Assembly (NCBI GenBank): GCA_910583785.1
Contig: CAJTZK010000010.1
Span: 1-64,000, forward strand
Length of the DNA stretch: 64,000 nt
Reading direction: 5' to 3'
Origin: an uncultured Oscillibacter sp.
Lineage (GTDB): Bacteria; Bacillota; Clostridia; Oscillospirales; Oscillospiraceae
Positions 8,049 to 16,993 of this stretch are shown here, one piece after another. The position numbers and the translations under genes were made by a program. The notes under the pieces were generated by a model. It had not been told where the DNA came from. It did not search any database and saw nothing but the letters and a program-made list of their open reading frames with translations. Each line of letters begins with the position of its first letter. The first letter of the stretch is position 1.

Positions 8049-9221
8049 ATGAAAATTCTGATTACATCCGACTGGTACCTTCCCGCGGTGAACGGCGTGG
8101 TCACCTCGGTGAAGAATCTCCGCCGGGAGCTGGAGGCCCGGGGCCACGAGGTCCGGGTGCTGACCCTCTCCCAGAACCGTCATTCCTGCCGGAAGGACGG
8201 CGTGACCTGCCTGGGCTCCGTGGCGGCGGGGCTGATCTACCCCGGGGCCCGGCTGCGGACCGCCCTGGCGGGGAAATGGGTCCGGGAGATCGTGGAGTGG
8301 GGGCCCGACGTGGTCCACTCCCAGTGCGAGTTCTCCACCTTCTTCCTGGCCCGGCGCATCGCCGAGGAACTGGACATTCCCCTGGTCCACACCTACCACA
8401 CGGTGTACGAGGACTATACCCACTATTTCTCCCCCAACGTCCGCTTCGGAAAGAAGGCCGCCGCCGTCTTCACCCGCTGGGCCGCCTCCCATACGGACTG
8501 CCTTATCGCCCCCACGGGGAAGGTCCGGATGCTCCTCCAGGGCTACGGCGTGCAAAAGCCCATCTTCGTGGTGCCCTCTGGCATAGACCTCCGCCACTTC
8601 CAGGGGGAACCGGACCCCCTGCGCAGCGCGGTCCTCCGGGCCAGCCTGGACATTCCCCGGGAGCGGACCGTGCTGGTCTTTGTGGGGCGGCTTGCCGAGG
8701 AGAAGCGGGTGGATGAGCTTCTGCGCTTCCGGGCCAACATGGGCCCGGGGGGCGTGACGTTGCTTCTGGTTGGCGACGGGCCGGACCGCAAGCGCCTGGA
8801 GGGCGTGGCCCAGAGCCTGGGCCTGGCCGCCCCGGATGTGGTGTTTGCCGGGATGGTCCCGGCGGAGCAGGTGGCGGACTGGTATCAATTGGGGGACCTG
8901 TTCGTCAGCGCCTCCACCAGCGAGACCCAGGGACTCACCTACGCCGAGGCCCTGGCGGCGGGCGTGCCGGTGCTCTGCCGGGCGGACCCCTGCCTGCTGG
9001 GCGTGGTCCGGAACGGGGAGAACGGCTGGCAGTACCACGGCGAGGCGGAGTTCCGCCAGCGGCTGGAGGAGTTCCTGGCCCATCCCCAGCGGCGGGAGGC
9101 CCTGTGCCGGGCCGCCCGGGAGACGGGGGAGGAGTACTCCGCCCAGCGCTTCGCGGAGCGGGTAGAGTCCATTTACTTAGAGCAGATCGAGCGCGGCTCG
9201 TTACGGAGGATACCGGCATGA
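8049..9221 (+). CDS. GT4-family glycosyltransferase, probable diacylglycerol glucosyltransferase
   Basis: A 390-aa GT-B glycosyltransferase. The N-terminal domain starts ITSDWYLPAVNGVVTSVKNL (glycine-rich acceptor loop); the C-terminal nucleotide-sugar domain has VFVGRLAEEKRVDELL near 215-230 and the EX7E-type donor motif in STSETQGLTYAEALAAG near 297-313. The sequence resembles 1,2-diacylglycerol 3-glucosyltransferases (LafA/MGS type). The start follows GCGAGG and a five-codon upstream ORF that ends one base before the ATG. It overlaps the next gene by 4 nt (ATGA). With the TVP38 protein and second glycosyltransferase it probably makes membrane glycolipids, perhaps lipoteichoic-acid anchors; the substrate assignment is inference. 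Confidence 0.82.
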   Translation: MKILITSDWYLPAVNGVVTSVKNLRRELEARGHEVRVLTLSQNRHSCRKDGVTCLGSVAAGLIYPGARLRTALAGKWVREIVEWGPDVVHSQCEFSTFFLARRIAEELDIPLVHTYHTVYEDYTHYFSPNVRFGKKAAAVFTRWAASHTDCLIAPTGKVRMLLQGYGVQKPIFVVPSGIDLRHFQGEPDPLRSAVLRASLDIPRERTVLVFVGRLAEEKRVDELLRFRANMGPGGVTLLLVGDGPDRKRLEGVAQSLGLAAPDVVFAGMVPAEQVADWYQLGDLFVSASTSETQGLTYAEALAAGVPVLCRADPCLLGVVRNGENGWQYHGEAEFRQRLEEFLAHPQRREALCRAARETGEEYSAQRFAERVESIYLEQIERGSLRRIPA

Positions 9222-9820
9222 AACAGCAGGCCGTTCCCATTGAAAAGCGGGCACTCCAGGCGGTGTCCCTCATCGGTTTCGCCATCTGCGTGGCGGTGGC
9301 CCTCTGGGGCTGGAGGACGGGGGTGCTGACCTCCCAGGAGAAGCTCCAGGAACTGGTGTCCAAATGGGGCTTCGCCGGGGCGCTGCTGTTCACGGCCTTC
9401 CAGGCGGTGCAGGTGGTGGTTCCCGTCCTGCCGGGGGGGCTGGGATGCCTGGTGGGCGTGGTGCTCTTCGGGCCCATCTGGGGCTTTACCTATAACTACG
9501 TAGGCATCTGCATCGGGTCCCTTCTGGCCTTCGCCGTGGCGAAGAGCTGCGGGCGGCCCTTGCTGTATCTGCTGTTCTCCGAGAAGACCATTGAAAAATA
9601 CGACGCGTGGACCGAGAAGCGGGACCGCTTTGCCAAGCTCTTCTTCTGGTCCATCTTCCTGCCCATCGCCCCGGACGACTTCCTCTGCTACCTGGCGGGC
9701 ACCACTACCATGACCTGGAAGCGGTACACCGCCATCATCCTCCTGGGGAAGCCCTTCAACATCGCCCTGTACAGCATGGGGCTGGTGGCCCTCTGGAAGG
9801 TCCTTTTCCCGGGGTTTTAA
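9218..9820 (+). CDS. TVP38/TMEM64 (DedA/VTT) family membrane protein
   Basis: A 200-aa protein with a hydrophobic segment near 15-32 and the VTT-domain core (FTAFQAVQVVVPVLPGG near residues 58-74, then GPIWGFTYNYVG, and LPIAPDDFLCYLAGTTTM). DedA/VTT proteins include lipid scramblases and undecaprenyl-phosphate flippases. ATG at 9218 overlaps the preceding stop by 4 nt, so the two genes are translationally coupled. Its position between two glycolipid-type glycosyltransferases supports a role in moving the lipid product; this is inference. A weak terminator-like hairpin follows. Confidence 0.85.
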   Translation: MKQQAVPIEKRALQAVSLIGFAICVAVALWGWRTGVLTSQEKLQELVSKWGFAGALLFTAFQAVQVVVPVLPGGLGCLVGVVLFGPIWGFTYNYVGICIGSLLAFAVAKSCGRPLLYLLFSEKTIEKYDAWTEKRDRFAKLFFWSIFLPIAPDDFLCYLAGTTTMTWKRYTAIILLGKPFNIALYSMGLVALWKVLFPGF

Positions 9821-9828
9821 AACAAGAA

Positions 9829-9853
9829 TGCCGTCATAAAACGGCGGCTTTTG
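9829..9853 (+). terminator. Weak terminator-like hairpin
   Basis: GCCGT/ACGGC around a short loop followed by GGCTTTT. A second hairpin AAGCGGA/TCCGCTT (9880-9900) is preceded by six A, giving a U-run on the minus strand. Partial read-through into the next gene is likely. Confidence 0.4.
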
Positions 9854-10040
9854 CGGAATAATCTTGATATCCCTAAAAAAAGCGGACAGACCATCCGCTT
9901 GGATTTGTGCGCCCAAAATTGGAAAACTATGGGCAAAAAACAGGCGGGCTGCAGGCCGGAAAACTGCGGCGCACCAGCCGGCGGACAACCTGCGCCCCAG
10001 AGATGGACACAGGCTCAAACCACTGGGGCAAGGAGGCTGT

Positions 10041-11084
10041 ATGCGTATCTACATTTACGGCGGCGGCGAAAAAATCGTCGGCCGCAGCGGCGTGGGACAG
10101 GCCATCCGCCACCAGCGGGAGTGCCTCCGGCGTTCCGGGGTGGACACCACGGACCACTGGACGGCGGACGCCGCCGCCGTCCACGTGAACACCATCCTTC
10201 CGGATTCCGTGCTGGCCGCCCTGGGGGCCAAGCTCCGGCGGCGGAAGGTGGTCTGGTACGGCCACTCCACCATGGAGGACTTCCGGTCTTCCTTCAAGGG
10301 GTCCAACGCCCTGGCCCCCCTGTTCAAACGGTGGATCACCTTTTGCTACGGCCTGGGGGATGTGGTGCTGACCCCCACGGAGTATTCCCGGCAGCTGCTG
10401 GAGGGCTACGGCCTGAAAAAGCCCGTGTACAGCATCTCCAACGGCGTGGACACGGAATTCTTCCAGCCAAACCCCGCCGCCCGTTCCGCCCTCCGGGCCC
10501 GGTACGGCCTGGGGGAGGAGGAAAAGGTGGTGGTTTCCGTGGGCCACATGATCGCCCGGAAGGGCCTGCCCGAGTTTCTGGAGCTGGCCCGGAACGTCCC
10601 GGAGGCGAAATTCCTCTGGTTCGGGTGGACGAACCCCAAGCTCATCCCCCAGGAGATCGTCCAGGCCATGGAGAATGCCCCGGGCAATGTGCGGTTCCCC
10701 GGTTTCGTGGGCCGGGAGGAGCTGCGGGAGGCTTACCAGGGGGCGGATGTCTTCGCCTTCCTCAGCCACGAGGAGACGGAGGGCATCGTGGTGCTGGAAG
10801 CCCTGGCCTGCGGCGTGCCCACGGTGCTGCGGGACATTCCGGTCTACGGAGGCTGGCTGGAACAGGGGAAAAACGTATACAAAGCGTCGGATAACGGGGA
10901 ATTTCAACGAATCGTATCCGGCCTTCTGGACAAGAGCCTGCCAGACCTCACCGCCGCCGGACGGGCCGTGGCGGAGTCCCGGAGCTTGGAGCAGGTGGGG
11001 CAGCGGCTGAAGGCGATCTATCTGGAACAGCGGGTGCTGCCGCCCCTGCCCCAGGCCCTGCTGCGGAAGCAGGCCCGGGCCTGA
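10041..11084 (+). CDS. GT4-family glycosyltransferase, probable second glycolipid transferase
   Basis: A 347-aa GT-B glycosyltransferase starting at ATG 10041 after AAGGAGG. Features are GRSGVGQAIRHQRECL (acceptor loop) near residue 15, SNGVDTEFFQ near 135, VVSVGHMIARKGLPEF near 165, and the donor motif HEETEGIVVLEALACGVP near 248-265. It resembles diglucosyl-diacylglycerol synthases in Firmicutes that act after an MGS-type enzyme. It lies 220 bp downstream of the TVP38 gene and ends in a strong terminator. I infer it adds a second sugar to the product of the glycosyltransferase at 8049. Confidence 0.8.
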   Translation: MRIYIYGGGEKIVGRSGVGQAIRHQRECLRRSGVDTTDHWTADAAAVHVNTILPDSVLAALGAKLRRRKVVWYGHSTMEDFRSSFKGSNALAPLFKRWITFCYGLGDVVLTPTEYSRQLLEGYGLKKPVYSISNGVDTEFFQPNPAARSALRARYGLGEEEKVVVSVGHMIARKGLPEFLELARNVPEAKFLWFGWTNPKLIPQEIVQAMENAPGNVRFPGFVGREELREAYQGADVFAFLSHEETEGIVVLEALACGVPTVLRDIPVYGGWLEQGKNVYKASDNGEFQRIVSGLLDKSLPDLTAAGRAVAESRSLEQVGQRLKAIYLEQRVLPPLPQALLRKQARA

Positions 11085-11102
11085 GGCGGAAAGGCTGGTT
11101 TA

Positions 11103-11146
11103 AAACGGAGAGGGCTGCCGGAACCCGGCGGCTCCCTCCGTTTTGG
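11103..11146 (+). terminator. Strong terminator of the glycosyltransferase operon
   Basis: AAACGGAG.GGGC.GCCGG pairs with CCGGCGGC.CCCTCCGTTTT, then GGTTTTTT. Immediately after, CCGGGAAATTTCCCGG (11153-11168) is a perfect 16-bp palindrome of unknown role. Confidence 0.85.
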
Positions 11147-11287
11147 TTTTTTCCGGGAAATTTCCCGGTGGTAAAAATCCCGGGAAGAAACACTACCCAA
11201 ACGCCGGAAAACGTGGTATGATATGATATTAGAGTATTCGGGCCCCAGCAGGGGGCCCTCGGGATTTCAACAGGCGGGGGAGGCGGC

Positions 11288-12652
11288 ATGATGCGCAGGA
11301 GAATACGGGCCCTGGCGGCGGCGCTGCTGCTGGCGGCGGCGCTCAGCGGCTGCGGCGGGTTCAACATTGAGTTTAATCCCGAGGAGCTGTACGCCCTCCC
11401 GGAGCTGCCCGCCAAGTACACGGAGCTGAACGCCCAGCTTAACGCCATCCTGGAAGATGGCGCGGAATACGCCGCCCCCGCCGCCGGGACCAACATCCAG
11501 CCCGTCCAGCTGACGGACCTGGACGGGGACGGGCAGCAGGAGGCCGTGGCCTTCTTCCGCAAGGCGGAGGACGAGAAGCCCCTGAAAATCTACATCTTCT
11601 CCGCCAAGGGGGACCGCTATGAGCAGTCCGCCGTCATTGAGGGCAGCGGCGCGTCGGTGTACAGCGTGGTGTACAGCGACCTGGACGGGGACGGCCGGAC
11701 GGAACTGATTGTGGGCTGGCGGGTCAACGCCGAGCTCCAGGCCCTCTCCGTCTATGCCCTGGACCCCGCCGGGCCCCAGGAGCTGCTGCGCAGCGTCAGC
11801 TATGTCCGCTATGCCAGCGTGGACCTGGACGGGGACGGTTTGCAGGAGCTGGTGGTCTTCCACGTCGGCGAGGAAGGGGGAGGCGTGGCGGACTATTACG
11901 ACTGGCAGGAGGGCGGGACCCTGCAAAGCGTATCCTCCGCCCGCCTCTCCGTCACCATGGCGGAGCTGAACCAGGGGCGGGTGGTGTCCGGGACCCTGCG
12001 GGACGGCCTGCCAGCGGTGTTCGCCACGGGCGTCACCACCCCGGTGTCCACCGAGTTGGCGGCGGCGGCGGTCACGGACATTCTGGCCGCCCCGGAACAG
12101 GAGCTGGTCAACGCGGCCCTTTCCAGCACCACGGGCGTCACCAGCGCGGTGAACGCCTTCCGGGGGCTCTATCCCACGGATATCAACGGGGACGGCGCCA
12201 TTGAGGTACCAAGCCCCGCAGCGGCGCCCCGCGGCGGCGAGTCCGACCAGCGCGTTGACTGGAAGAGCTACAACGGCGCGGGAGAGGAGACGGTGGTCCT
12301 GCGGACCTACCACAATATGGAGGACGGCTGGTACCTCCAGCTCCCCGAGTCCTGGACCGGACGGGTGGAGGCGGAGCGCAGCAGCACGGGGAGCGACACC
12401 AGCGTCACCTTTTATGTTCTGGACGAGATGGGTATTCGGAAGGCTGCCATCCTGCGGATTACCGCCCTCACGGGCACGGGCCGGGAGGTCCGGGCTACCC
12501 GGGGGAACCGCTTCCCCCTCAGCCGCCAGTCCGATGTCATTTATACCGCCGAGCTGCCGGAGACTCCGCCCTGGGACCAGGCCATGACGGCGGAGGAGGT
12601 CCGGGGGGCCTTTAACCTCATTGCCCGGGAGTGGATTCCCGGGGACAACTGA
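11288..12652 (+). CDS. Lipoprotein with FG-GAP/VCBS-like DxDGDG repeats
   Basis: A 454-aa lipoprotein: signal peptide residues 1-21 with lipobox LSGC and Cys22. Three calcium-binding-like LDGDG motifs occur in DLDGDGQQEAV (near 78), DLDGDGRTELI (near 134) and DLDGDGLQELVV (near 179); a fourth variant is DINGDGAIEV near 300. These resemble VCBS/integrin FG-GAP repeats that build a beta-propeller. A Pro/Gly-rich linker near 308-318 leads to a beta-rich C-terminal domain. It heads a unit with a response regulator and histidine kinase, so it may be an extracytoplasmic sensor or target. ATG codons at 11288 and 11291 are both possible. Confidence 0.8.
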   Translation: MMRRRIRALAAALLLAAALSGCGGFNIEFNPEELYALPELPAKYTELNAQLNAILEDGAEYAAPAAGTNIQPVQLTDLDGDGQQEAVAFFRKAEDEKPLKIYIFSAKGDRYEQSAVIEGSGASVYSVVYSDLDGDGRTELIVGWRVNAELQALSVYALDPAGPQELLRSVSYVRYASVDLDGDGLQELVVFHVGEEGGGVADYYDWQEGGTLQSVSSARLSVTMAELNQGRVVSGTLRDGLPAVFATGVTTPVSTELAAAAVTDILAAPEQELVNAALSSTTGVTSAVNAFRGLYPTDINGDGAIEVPSPAAAPRGGESDQRVDWKSYNGAGEETVVLRTYHNMEDGWYLQLPESWTGRVEAERSSTGSDTSVTFYVLDEMGIRKAAILRITALTGTGREVRATRGNRFPLSRQSDVIYTAELPETPPWDQAMTAEEVRGAFNLIAREWIPGDN

Positions 12653-12680
12653 GGCCAAACCATGGAAAGGAACGGACAAG

Positions 12681-13370
12681 ATGAAAAAAATCTTGGTTTT
12701 AGAGGATGAGGCCAGCATCCGCGGCTTTATCGTCATCAACCTCCGCCGGGCGGGCTACGACGTCATTGAGGCGGAGAGCGGCGAGGAGGCCCTGGAGCGC
12801 CTCCATGAGAACCCGGACGCCCGGGTGGCCTTGCTGGACATCATGCTGCCGGGCATCGACGGGTTTGAGGTCTGCCGCCGCATCCGGGCCACCAACAGCC
12901 GGATCGGCATTATCATGCTCACCGCCCGGTCCCAGGAGATGGACAAGGTAACGGGCCTGATGACCGGGGCCGACGACTATGTGACCAAGCCCTTCTCCCC
13001 GGCGGAGCTTACCGCCCGGGTGGACGCCCTGGTCCGCCGCTCCGGCGGCGAGGAGCCCCCCCAGGCCACCGGGGAGCTGAGCCAGCCCCCCTTCCTGCTG
13101 AATACCCGGAACCGGACCCTGGAGAAGAACGGCCAGCGGATCAAGCTGACCCAGGTGGAGTATTCCATCATGCGGGTCTTCATGGAGAACCCCGGCAAGG
13201 CCCTCTCCCGGGAGGAGATTCTGGACATGGTCTGGGGCCGGGATTACTTCGGGGAGCTGAAAATCGTGGACGTGAACATCCGCCGCCTCCGGCTGAAGAT
13301 CGAGGACAACGTCCAGAATCCCGCCTATATCACCACGGTCTGGGGCTACGGCTACAAGTGGGGGCTGTGA
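12681..13370 (+). CDS. OmpR/PhoB-family response regulator
   Basis: A 229-aa protein. The receiver domain (1-120) has acidic residues E8-D9-E10, phospho-acceptor Asp53 in LLDIMLPG, Thr/Ser switch near 81, and Lys103 in VTKPFSPAEL. The C-terminal winged helix (about 130-229) ends WGYGYKWGL, as in PhoB/OmpR regulators. Start at ATG 12681 with AAAGGAACGG upstream. It is 28 nt after the lipoprotein gene and 4 nt before the histidine kinase, so the three form one operon. The genes regulated are unknown; the kinase is not BceS-like, so this pair is unlikely to run bceAB. Confidence 0.92.
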   Translation: MKKILVLEDEASIRGFIVINLRRAGYDVIEAESGEEALERLHENPDARVALLDIMLPGIDGFEVCRRIRATNSRIGIIMLTARSQEMDKVTGLMTGADDYVTKPFSPAELTARVDALVRRSGGEEPPQATGELSQPPFLLNTRNRTLEKNGQRIKLTQVEYSIMRVFMENPGKALSREEILDMVWGRDYFGELKIVDVNIRRLRLKIEDNVQNPAYITTVWGYGYKWGL

Positions 13371-13374
13371 CGGG

Positions 13375-14835
13375 ATGGAAGAACAGGTGATGGAAAAGGA
13401 GCAGGGGTGGAAGTCCCTCCGCCTGCGGGGCCTGCGGCAGCGGTGGATCTTCAACTCCATCCTGCCCATCGGGACCCTGCTGGTACTGGTGGTGACCCTG
13501 TTCTCCGCGGGCGTCTCCAACTACTATTACGGCACTATGCAAAAGGGCCTGGAGACCCGGGCCCAGGCCCTGGCCAACTCCTTCAACGAGTACTTCATGG
13601 ACAACGGCTTTTCCAGCTATTACCAGAAGGCCGTCCAGTCCGCTGAGAGCTTCGAGGACAAAAACCGCATCGAGCTCCAGTTCATCGGCTCCAGCGGGCG
13701 CATCCAGGTGTCCACCTCCGGCCTGACGGCGGGAACCTACCCGGGCACCGACGACATCCTCCAGGTCCTCCGGGAGAACAAGATGGATCCCACTCCCTAC
13801 CAGGGCCGGGACCTGGAGACTGGGGAGGAAATCCTGGCGGTGTCCTGCCCCCTGACGGTAAATGGCCGGGTGGTGGGCGTCATGCGGCTGGTGACCTCCC
13901 TCCGGGCGGTGGACCGGCAGGTGATGTTCGTAGTTCTGGCCATTTTCCTGGTGGCCCTGCTGTGCATGCTGCTGGTGGTGTTTTCCAACCTTTTGTTCAT
14001 CAATAATGTGGTGGAGCCCGTGGCGGTGGTGACGGAGGCGGCCAAGCGCATCTCCGCCGGGAGCTACGGCACCCGGGTGGAGAACAAGTACTCCGACGAA
14101 CTGGGGGAGCTGGTGGACAACATCAACGACATGTCCCTGAAAATCAGCCAGAACGAAAAGATGAAAAGCGAGTTCATCTCCTCCGTCTCCCATGAGCTCC
14201 GGACGCCCCTCACCGCCATCAACGGCTGGGGGGAGACCATCCTGGAGGATGACCTCACCGATGACCCCGAGCAGCTCCGCCGGGGCATCCGGGTCATCGT
14301 CAACGAGTCCCGGCGCTTGTCCAACATGGTGGAGGAACTGCTGGACTTCTCCAAGATGGAGGACGGCCGCTTCACCCTCCAGGTGGAGGACGTGGACCTC
14401 CAGGCGGAGCTGGAGGATGCCATCTTCACCTACCAGGAGCTCTTCCGCCAGGACGGCATCGCCCTGGAGTACCACCCCGGCGACGGGGACCTGCCCCTGA
14501 TCCGGGGGGACTCGGAGCGGCTGAAGCAGGTGTTCTGCAACGTGCTGGACAACGCCGCCAAGCATGGCGGCGCGGGGCGGCGCATCGCCGCCTCCATCGC
14601 CCAGGAGAGCGGCTGCCAGGTGGTCCGTATCCGGGACTACGGTCCCGGCATCCCGGAGGAGGAACTGCCTTTTGTGAAGCAGAAATTCTATAAGGGCACC
14701 TCCCGGGCCCGGGGCAGCGGCATCGGACTGGCGGTCTGTGATGAGATCGTCGGCCTCCACGGCGGGACCTTCTCCATCGGCAACGCCGATGGCGGCGGGG
14801 CGGTGGTGACCATCAAGCTGCCCGTGCGGGCCTGA
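13375..14835 (+). CDS. Sensor histidine kinase
   Basis: A 486-aa kinase. TM1 spans about 27-47 and TM2 about 183-205; the intervening ~135 residues form an extracellular sensor domain. The HAMP domain follows (about 206-260), then the HisKA H-box SHELRTPLT with His273, and the HATPase N-box (VLDNAAKHGG), G1 (DYGPGIPEE) and G2 (GSGIGLAVCDEI). Full-length and intact. ATG at 13375 lies 4 nt after the response-regulator stop; ATG 13390 is an alternative. The unit ends near a GC-rich repeat at 14845. Confidence 0.92.
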   Translation: MEEQVMEKEQGWKSLRLRGLRQRWIFNSILPIGTLLVLVVTLFSAGVSNYYYGTMQKGLETRAQALANSFNEYFMDNGFSSYYQKAVQSAESFEDKNRIELQFIGSSGRIQVSTSGLTAGTYPGTDDILQVLRENKMDPTPYQGRDLETGEEILAVSCPLTVNGRVVGVMRLVTSLRAVDRQVMFVVLAIFLVALLCMLLVVFSNLLFINNVVEPVAVVTEAAKRISAGSYGTRVENKYSDELGELVDNINDMSLKISQNEKMKSEFISSVSHELRTPLTAINGWGETILEDDLTDDPEQLRRGIRVIVNESRRLSNMVEELLDFSKMEDGRFTLQVEDVDLQAELEDAIFTYQELFRQDGIALEYHPGDGDLPLIRGDSERLKQVFCNVLDNAAKHGGAGRRIAASIAQESGCQVVRIRDYGPGIPEEELPFVKQKFYKGTSRARGSGIGLAVCDEIVGLHGGTFSIGNADGGGAVVTIKLPVRA

Positions 14836-14844
14836 CTACCCAGG

Positions 14845-14926
14845 GGCCGGGCCGCCCAGGGGGGGCGGCCCCTACGGTCTGTTTCCTGGTGGTCCCCCTG
14901 TAGGGGCCGCCGCCCTCGGCGGCCCG
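14845..14926. repeat. Paired inverted GC-rich REP-like hairpins
   Basis: Two hairpin units in opposite orientation: GGGCCGCCC/GGGCGGCCC (14849-14857 and 14863-14871, followed by CTAC) and GTAGGGGCCGCC/GGCGGCCC (14900-14926). Such repeat pairs are typical of REP elements scattered between genes in this group of clostridia. It may double as the terminator of the kinase operon. Confidence 0.65.
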
Positions 14927-14963
14927 TTTCCCCGCGAGCATTCGGAGAATATAGAACAGCTGT

Positions 14964-14992
14964 TTGCATTTTGAAAAGTCCCATGGTATACT
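14964..14992 (+). promoter_or_regulatory. Promoter of the yqhQ-prmC unit
   Basis: TTGCAT (14964-14969), 17 nt, TATACT (14987-14992). The 14 bases TTGCATTTTGAAAA recur exactly in the rpmE promoter at 32878. Confidence 0.75.
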
Positions 14993-15019
14993 ATATCAAA
15001 CGCACAGAAAGGAACCTCC

Positions 15020-15994
15020 ATGGCAGAAGAAAACAAATCCTGCGCCTTCCGCACCAGCATCGGCGGACAGGCGCTTATCGAAGGCATTTTGATGCGGGGC
15101 CCGGAGAAACAGGCCATCGTGGTCCGGGACCAGGAGGGAAACCTGGTGGAAAAGGTGGAGTCCCTGCGCTTCATCAAGGACCGTTATCCCGTCTTGGGCC
15201 TCCCCCTGGTCCGGGGGACGGTGAACTTCCTGGACTCCATGGTGGGCGGCGTAAAGGCCCTGATGTACTCCGCCGACTTCTACCCCGAGGAGGAGGCGGC
15301 AAAGCCCTCCAAGTTTGAACTGTGGCTGGAAAAGCACCTCTCCAGCAAAAAGCTGGAAAGCGCCGTGGTGGCCCTGGCGGTGGCGCTGGGGGTTGGCATG
15401 TCGGTGTTTCTCTTTATGATCCTCCCCACCCTGCTCACCGGGGCGGTCCTCCACTTTCTCCCCGGTTTTCCCCTCTGGGGCCGGAATCTGGTGGAGGGGC
15501 TTTTGAAGGTGGTGATCTTCATGGCCTACCTGATTCTCTGCTCCCGGCAGAAGGACATCTACCGGGTCTTCCAGTACCACGGGGCGGAGCACAAGACCAT
15601 CTTCTGCTATGAGGCGGGCCTGCCCCTGACGGTGGAGAACGTCCGGGCCCAGCCCCGGCATCATCCCCGCTGCGGCACCAGCTTCCTGTTTGTGGTCATC
15701 TGCGTGTCCATTCTGTTCTCCAGCATTTTCTTTGGCATCTGGCCCGTCACCAACGCCTGGCTCCGGACGGCGGTGCACCTGCTGCTGCTGCCCCTGGTGG
15801 TAGGCGTGACCTACGAGTTCAACCGCTGGGTGGGGCGGCACGTACAGGAGAGCCGCCTGGCGAAGTTCCTCACGGCCCCGGGCCTGTGGATGCAGAATTT
15901 TACCACCAACGAGCCGGACGACGGCATGATGGAATGCGCCATCCGGTCCCTGGAATTGGTGCTGCCCGCTGAAAAAGGCAAAGACACATGGTAA
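15020..15994 (+). CDS. yqhQ: DUF1385 (YqhQ) family membrane protein
   Basis: A 324-aa protein of the DUF1385/YqhQ family. It has the conserved GGQALIEGILMRGP near residues 14-27, hydrophobic helices near 113-135, 147-178, 218-245 and 252-272, and the family signature QYHGAEHKTIFCYE near 190-203. Function is not established in the family. The start follows AAAGGAACCTCC. In clostridia it often sits with prmC, prfA and rpmE, linking it loosely to translation; here prmC follows at 122 bp. A GC-rich hairpin (about 16000-16049) lies between them. Confidence 0.9.
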   Translation: MAEENKSCAFRTSIGGQALIEGILMRGPEKQAIVVRDQEGNLVEKVESLRFIKDRYPVLGLPLVRGTVNFLDSMVGGVKALMYSADFYPEEEAAKPSKFELWLEKHLSSKKLESAVVALAVALGVGMSVFLFMILPTLLTGAVLHFLPGFPLWGRNLVEGLLKVVIFMAYLILCSRQKDIYRVFQYHGAEHKTIFCYEAGLPLTVENVRAQPRHHPRCGTSFLFVVICVSILFSSIFFGIWPVTNAWLRTAVHLLLLPLVVGVTYEFNRWVGRHVQESRLAKFLTAPGLWMQNFTTNEPDDGMMECAIRSLELVLPAEKGKDTW

Positions 15995-16115
15995 GCAGGC
16001 CCCGCGCCCCCGCCGGAGCCCCGCGGAACGGGCCCGGCGGGGCGCGGGCGGCCAAGCGGAATAAGCAGGCCCTGCCATGGGCGGCAGGGCGAGGGATATG
16101 GAGTGTGCGAGGACG

Positions 16116-16982
16116 ATGGCGATTACCTACAATGACCTATATCTAGACGTCCGGCGGCAGCTCCGGGACAGCGGCGTGGAGGCCTCCACCCTGGAGGCCC
16201 GGGAGCTGGTGTGCTTCGGCACTGGCAAGAGCCGGGAGGAGCTGGCCCGGGACAGCCGCCTGTACGCCTCCCCGGAGCGGGAGGCCCAGGTCCGGCGGCT
16301 GGTGGAGCGGCGCATGGCCGGGGAGCCCGTGGCCTACCTTATCGGCGAGTGGGAGTTTTACGGACTCTCCCTGGACATTTCCCAGGATGTGCTGATCCCC
16401 CGGGCGGACACCGAGGTGCTGGCCGAGCAGGCCATCGCCTACATACAGGCCCTGGGGGAGTGCCGGGTGCTGGACCTCTGTGCGGGCAGCGGCTGTATAG
16501 GGCTGGCCGTCGCCTCCCAGGCTCCCCAGGCCCGGGTGGTCCTGGGGGAGCTGAACGACAGCGCCCTGAAAATCTGCCGCCAGAACATCCGGCGCTGCGG
16601 CCTCTCCGCCCGGGTCATGCCCATCCAGGCGGACGCGTTGGAAAAGCCCGCCCGGTCCCTGGGAGAATTCCAATGTATCATCAGCAACCCGCCCTACATC
16701 CCCACCGGGGATATCCCCGGGCTGGAAGTTTCCGTCCGGGACTACGAGCCCCACCTGGCCCTGGACGGCGGGGCGGACGGCCTGGACTTCTACCGCTCCA
16801 TCACCGTACAGTGGAAGGAGGCCCTGGCCCCCGGCGGGCGGCTCTTCTTTGAGGTGGGCATCGGCCAGGCGGACCCGGTGCTCCGGCTGATGCGGAGCCA
16901 GGGCTTCGGCGATTTGCAAGTGGTCAAGGACCGGAACAGCATTCCCAGAGTGGTGCTGGGCACCCTCTGCCAGGAAATTTAA
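16116..16982 (+). CDS. prmC: Peptide chain release factor N(5)-glutamine methyltransferase
   Basis: A 288-aa class I SAM-dependent methyltransferase. The N-terminal helical domain is followed by the AdoMet motif VLDLCAGSGCIGLAVA near 118-133 and the catalytic NPPYIP motif near residues 190-195 that holds the glutamine amide. PrmC methylates the GGQ glutamine of RF1/RF2. The start is taken as ATG 16116 (MAITYND, the usual family N-terminus), though ATG 16098 is possible and both have GAGG-type RBSs. The companion prfA gene is not in the window. Confidence 0.9.
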   Translation: MAITYNDLYLDVRRQLRDSGVEASTLEARELVCFGTGKSREELARDSRLYASPEREAQVRRLVERRMAGEPVAYLIGEWEFYGLSLDISQDVLIPRADTEVLAEQAIAYIQALGECRVLDLCAGSGCIGLAVASQAPQARVVLGELNDSALKICRQNIRRCGLSARVMPIQADALEKPARSLGEFQCIISNPPYIPTGDIPGLEVSVRDYEPHLALDGGADGLDFYRSITVQWKEALAPGGRLFFEVGIGQADPVLRLMRSQGFGDLQVVKDRNSIPRVVLGTLCQEI

Positions 16983-16993
16983 GGAGGAGCATC

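Noticed and set aside
7661..8104. 147-aa minus-strand ORF including a hydrophobic stretch
   Set aside because: It covers the promoter regions of the small-ORF locus and the glycosyltransferase operon, has no RBS and no recognisable domain.
14845..14926. CRISPR-like repeat
   Set aside because: Only two inverted GC-rich hairpins, no regular spacers; fits a REP-type element.
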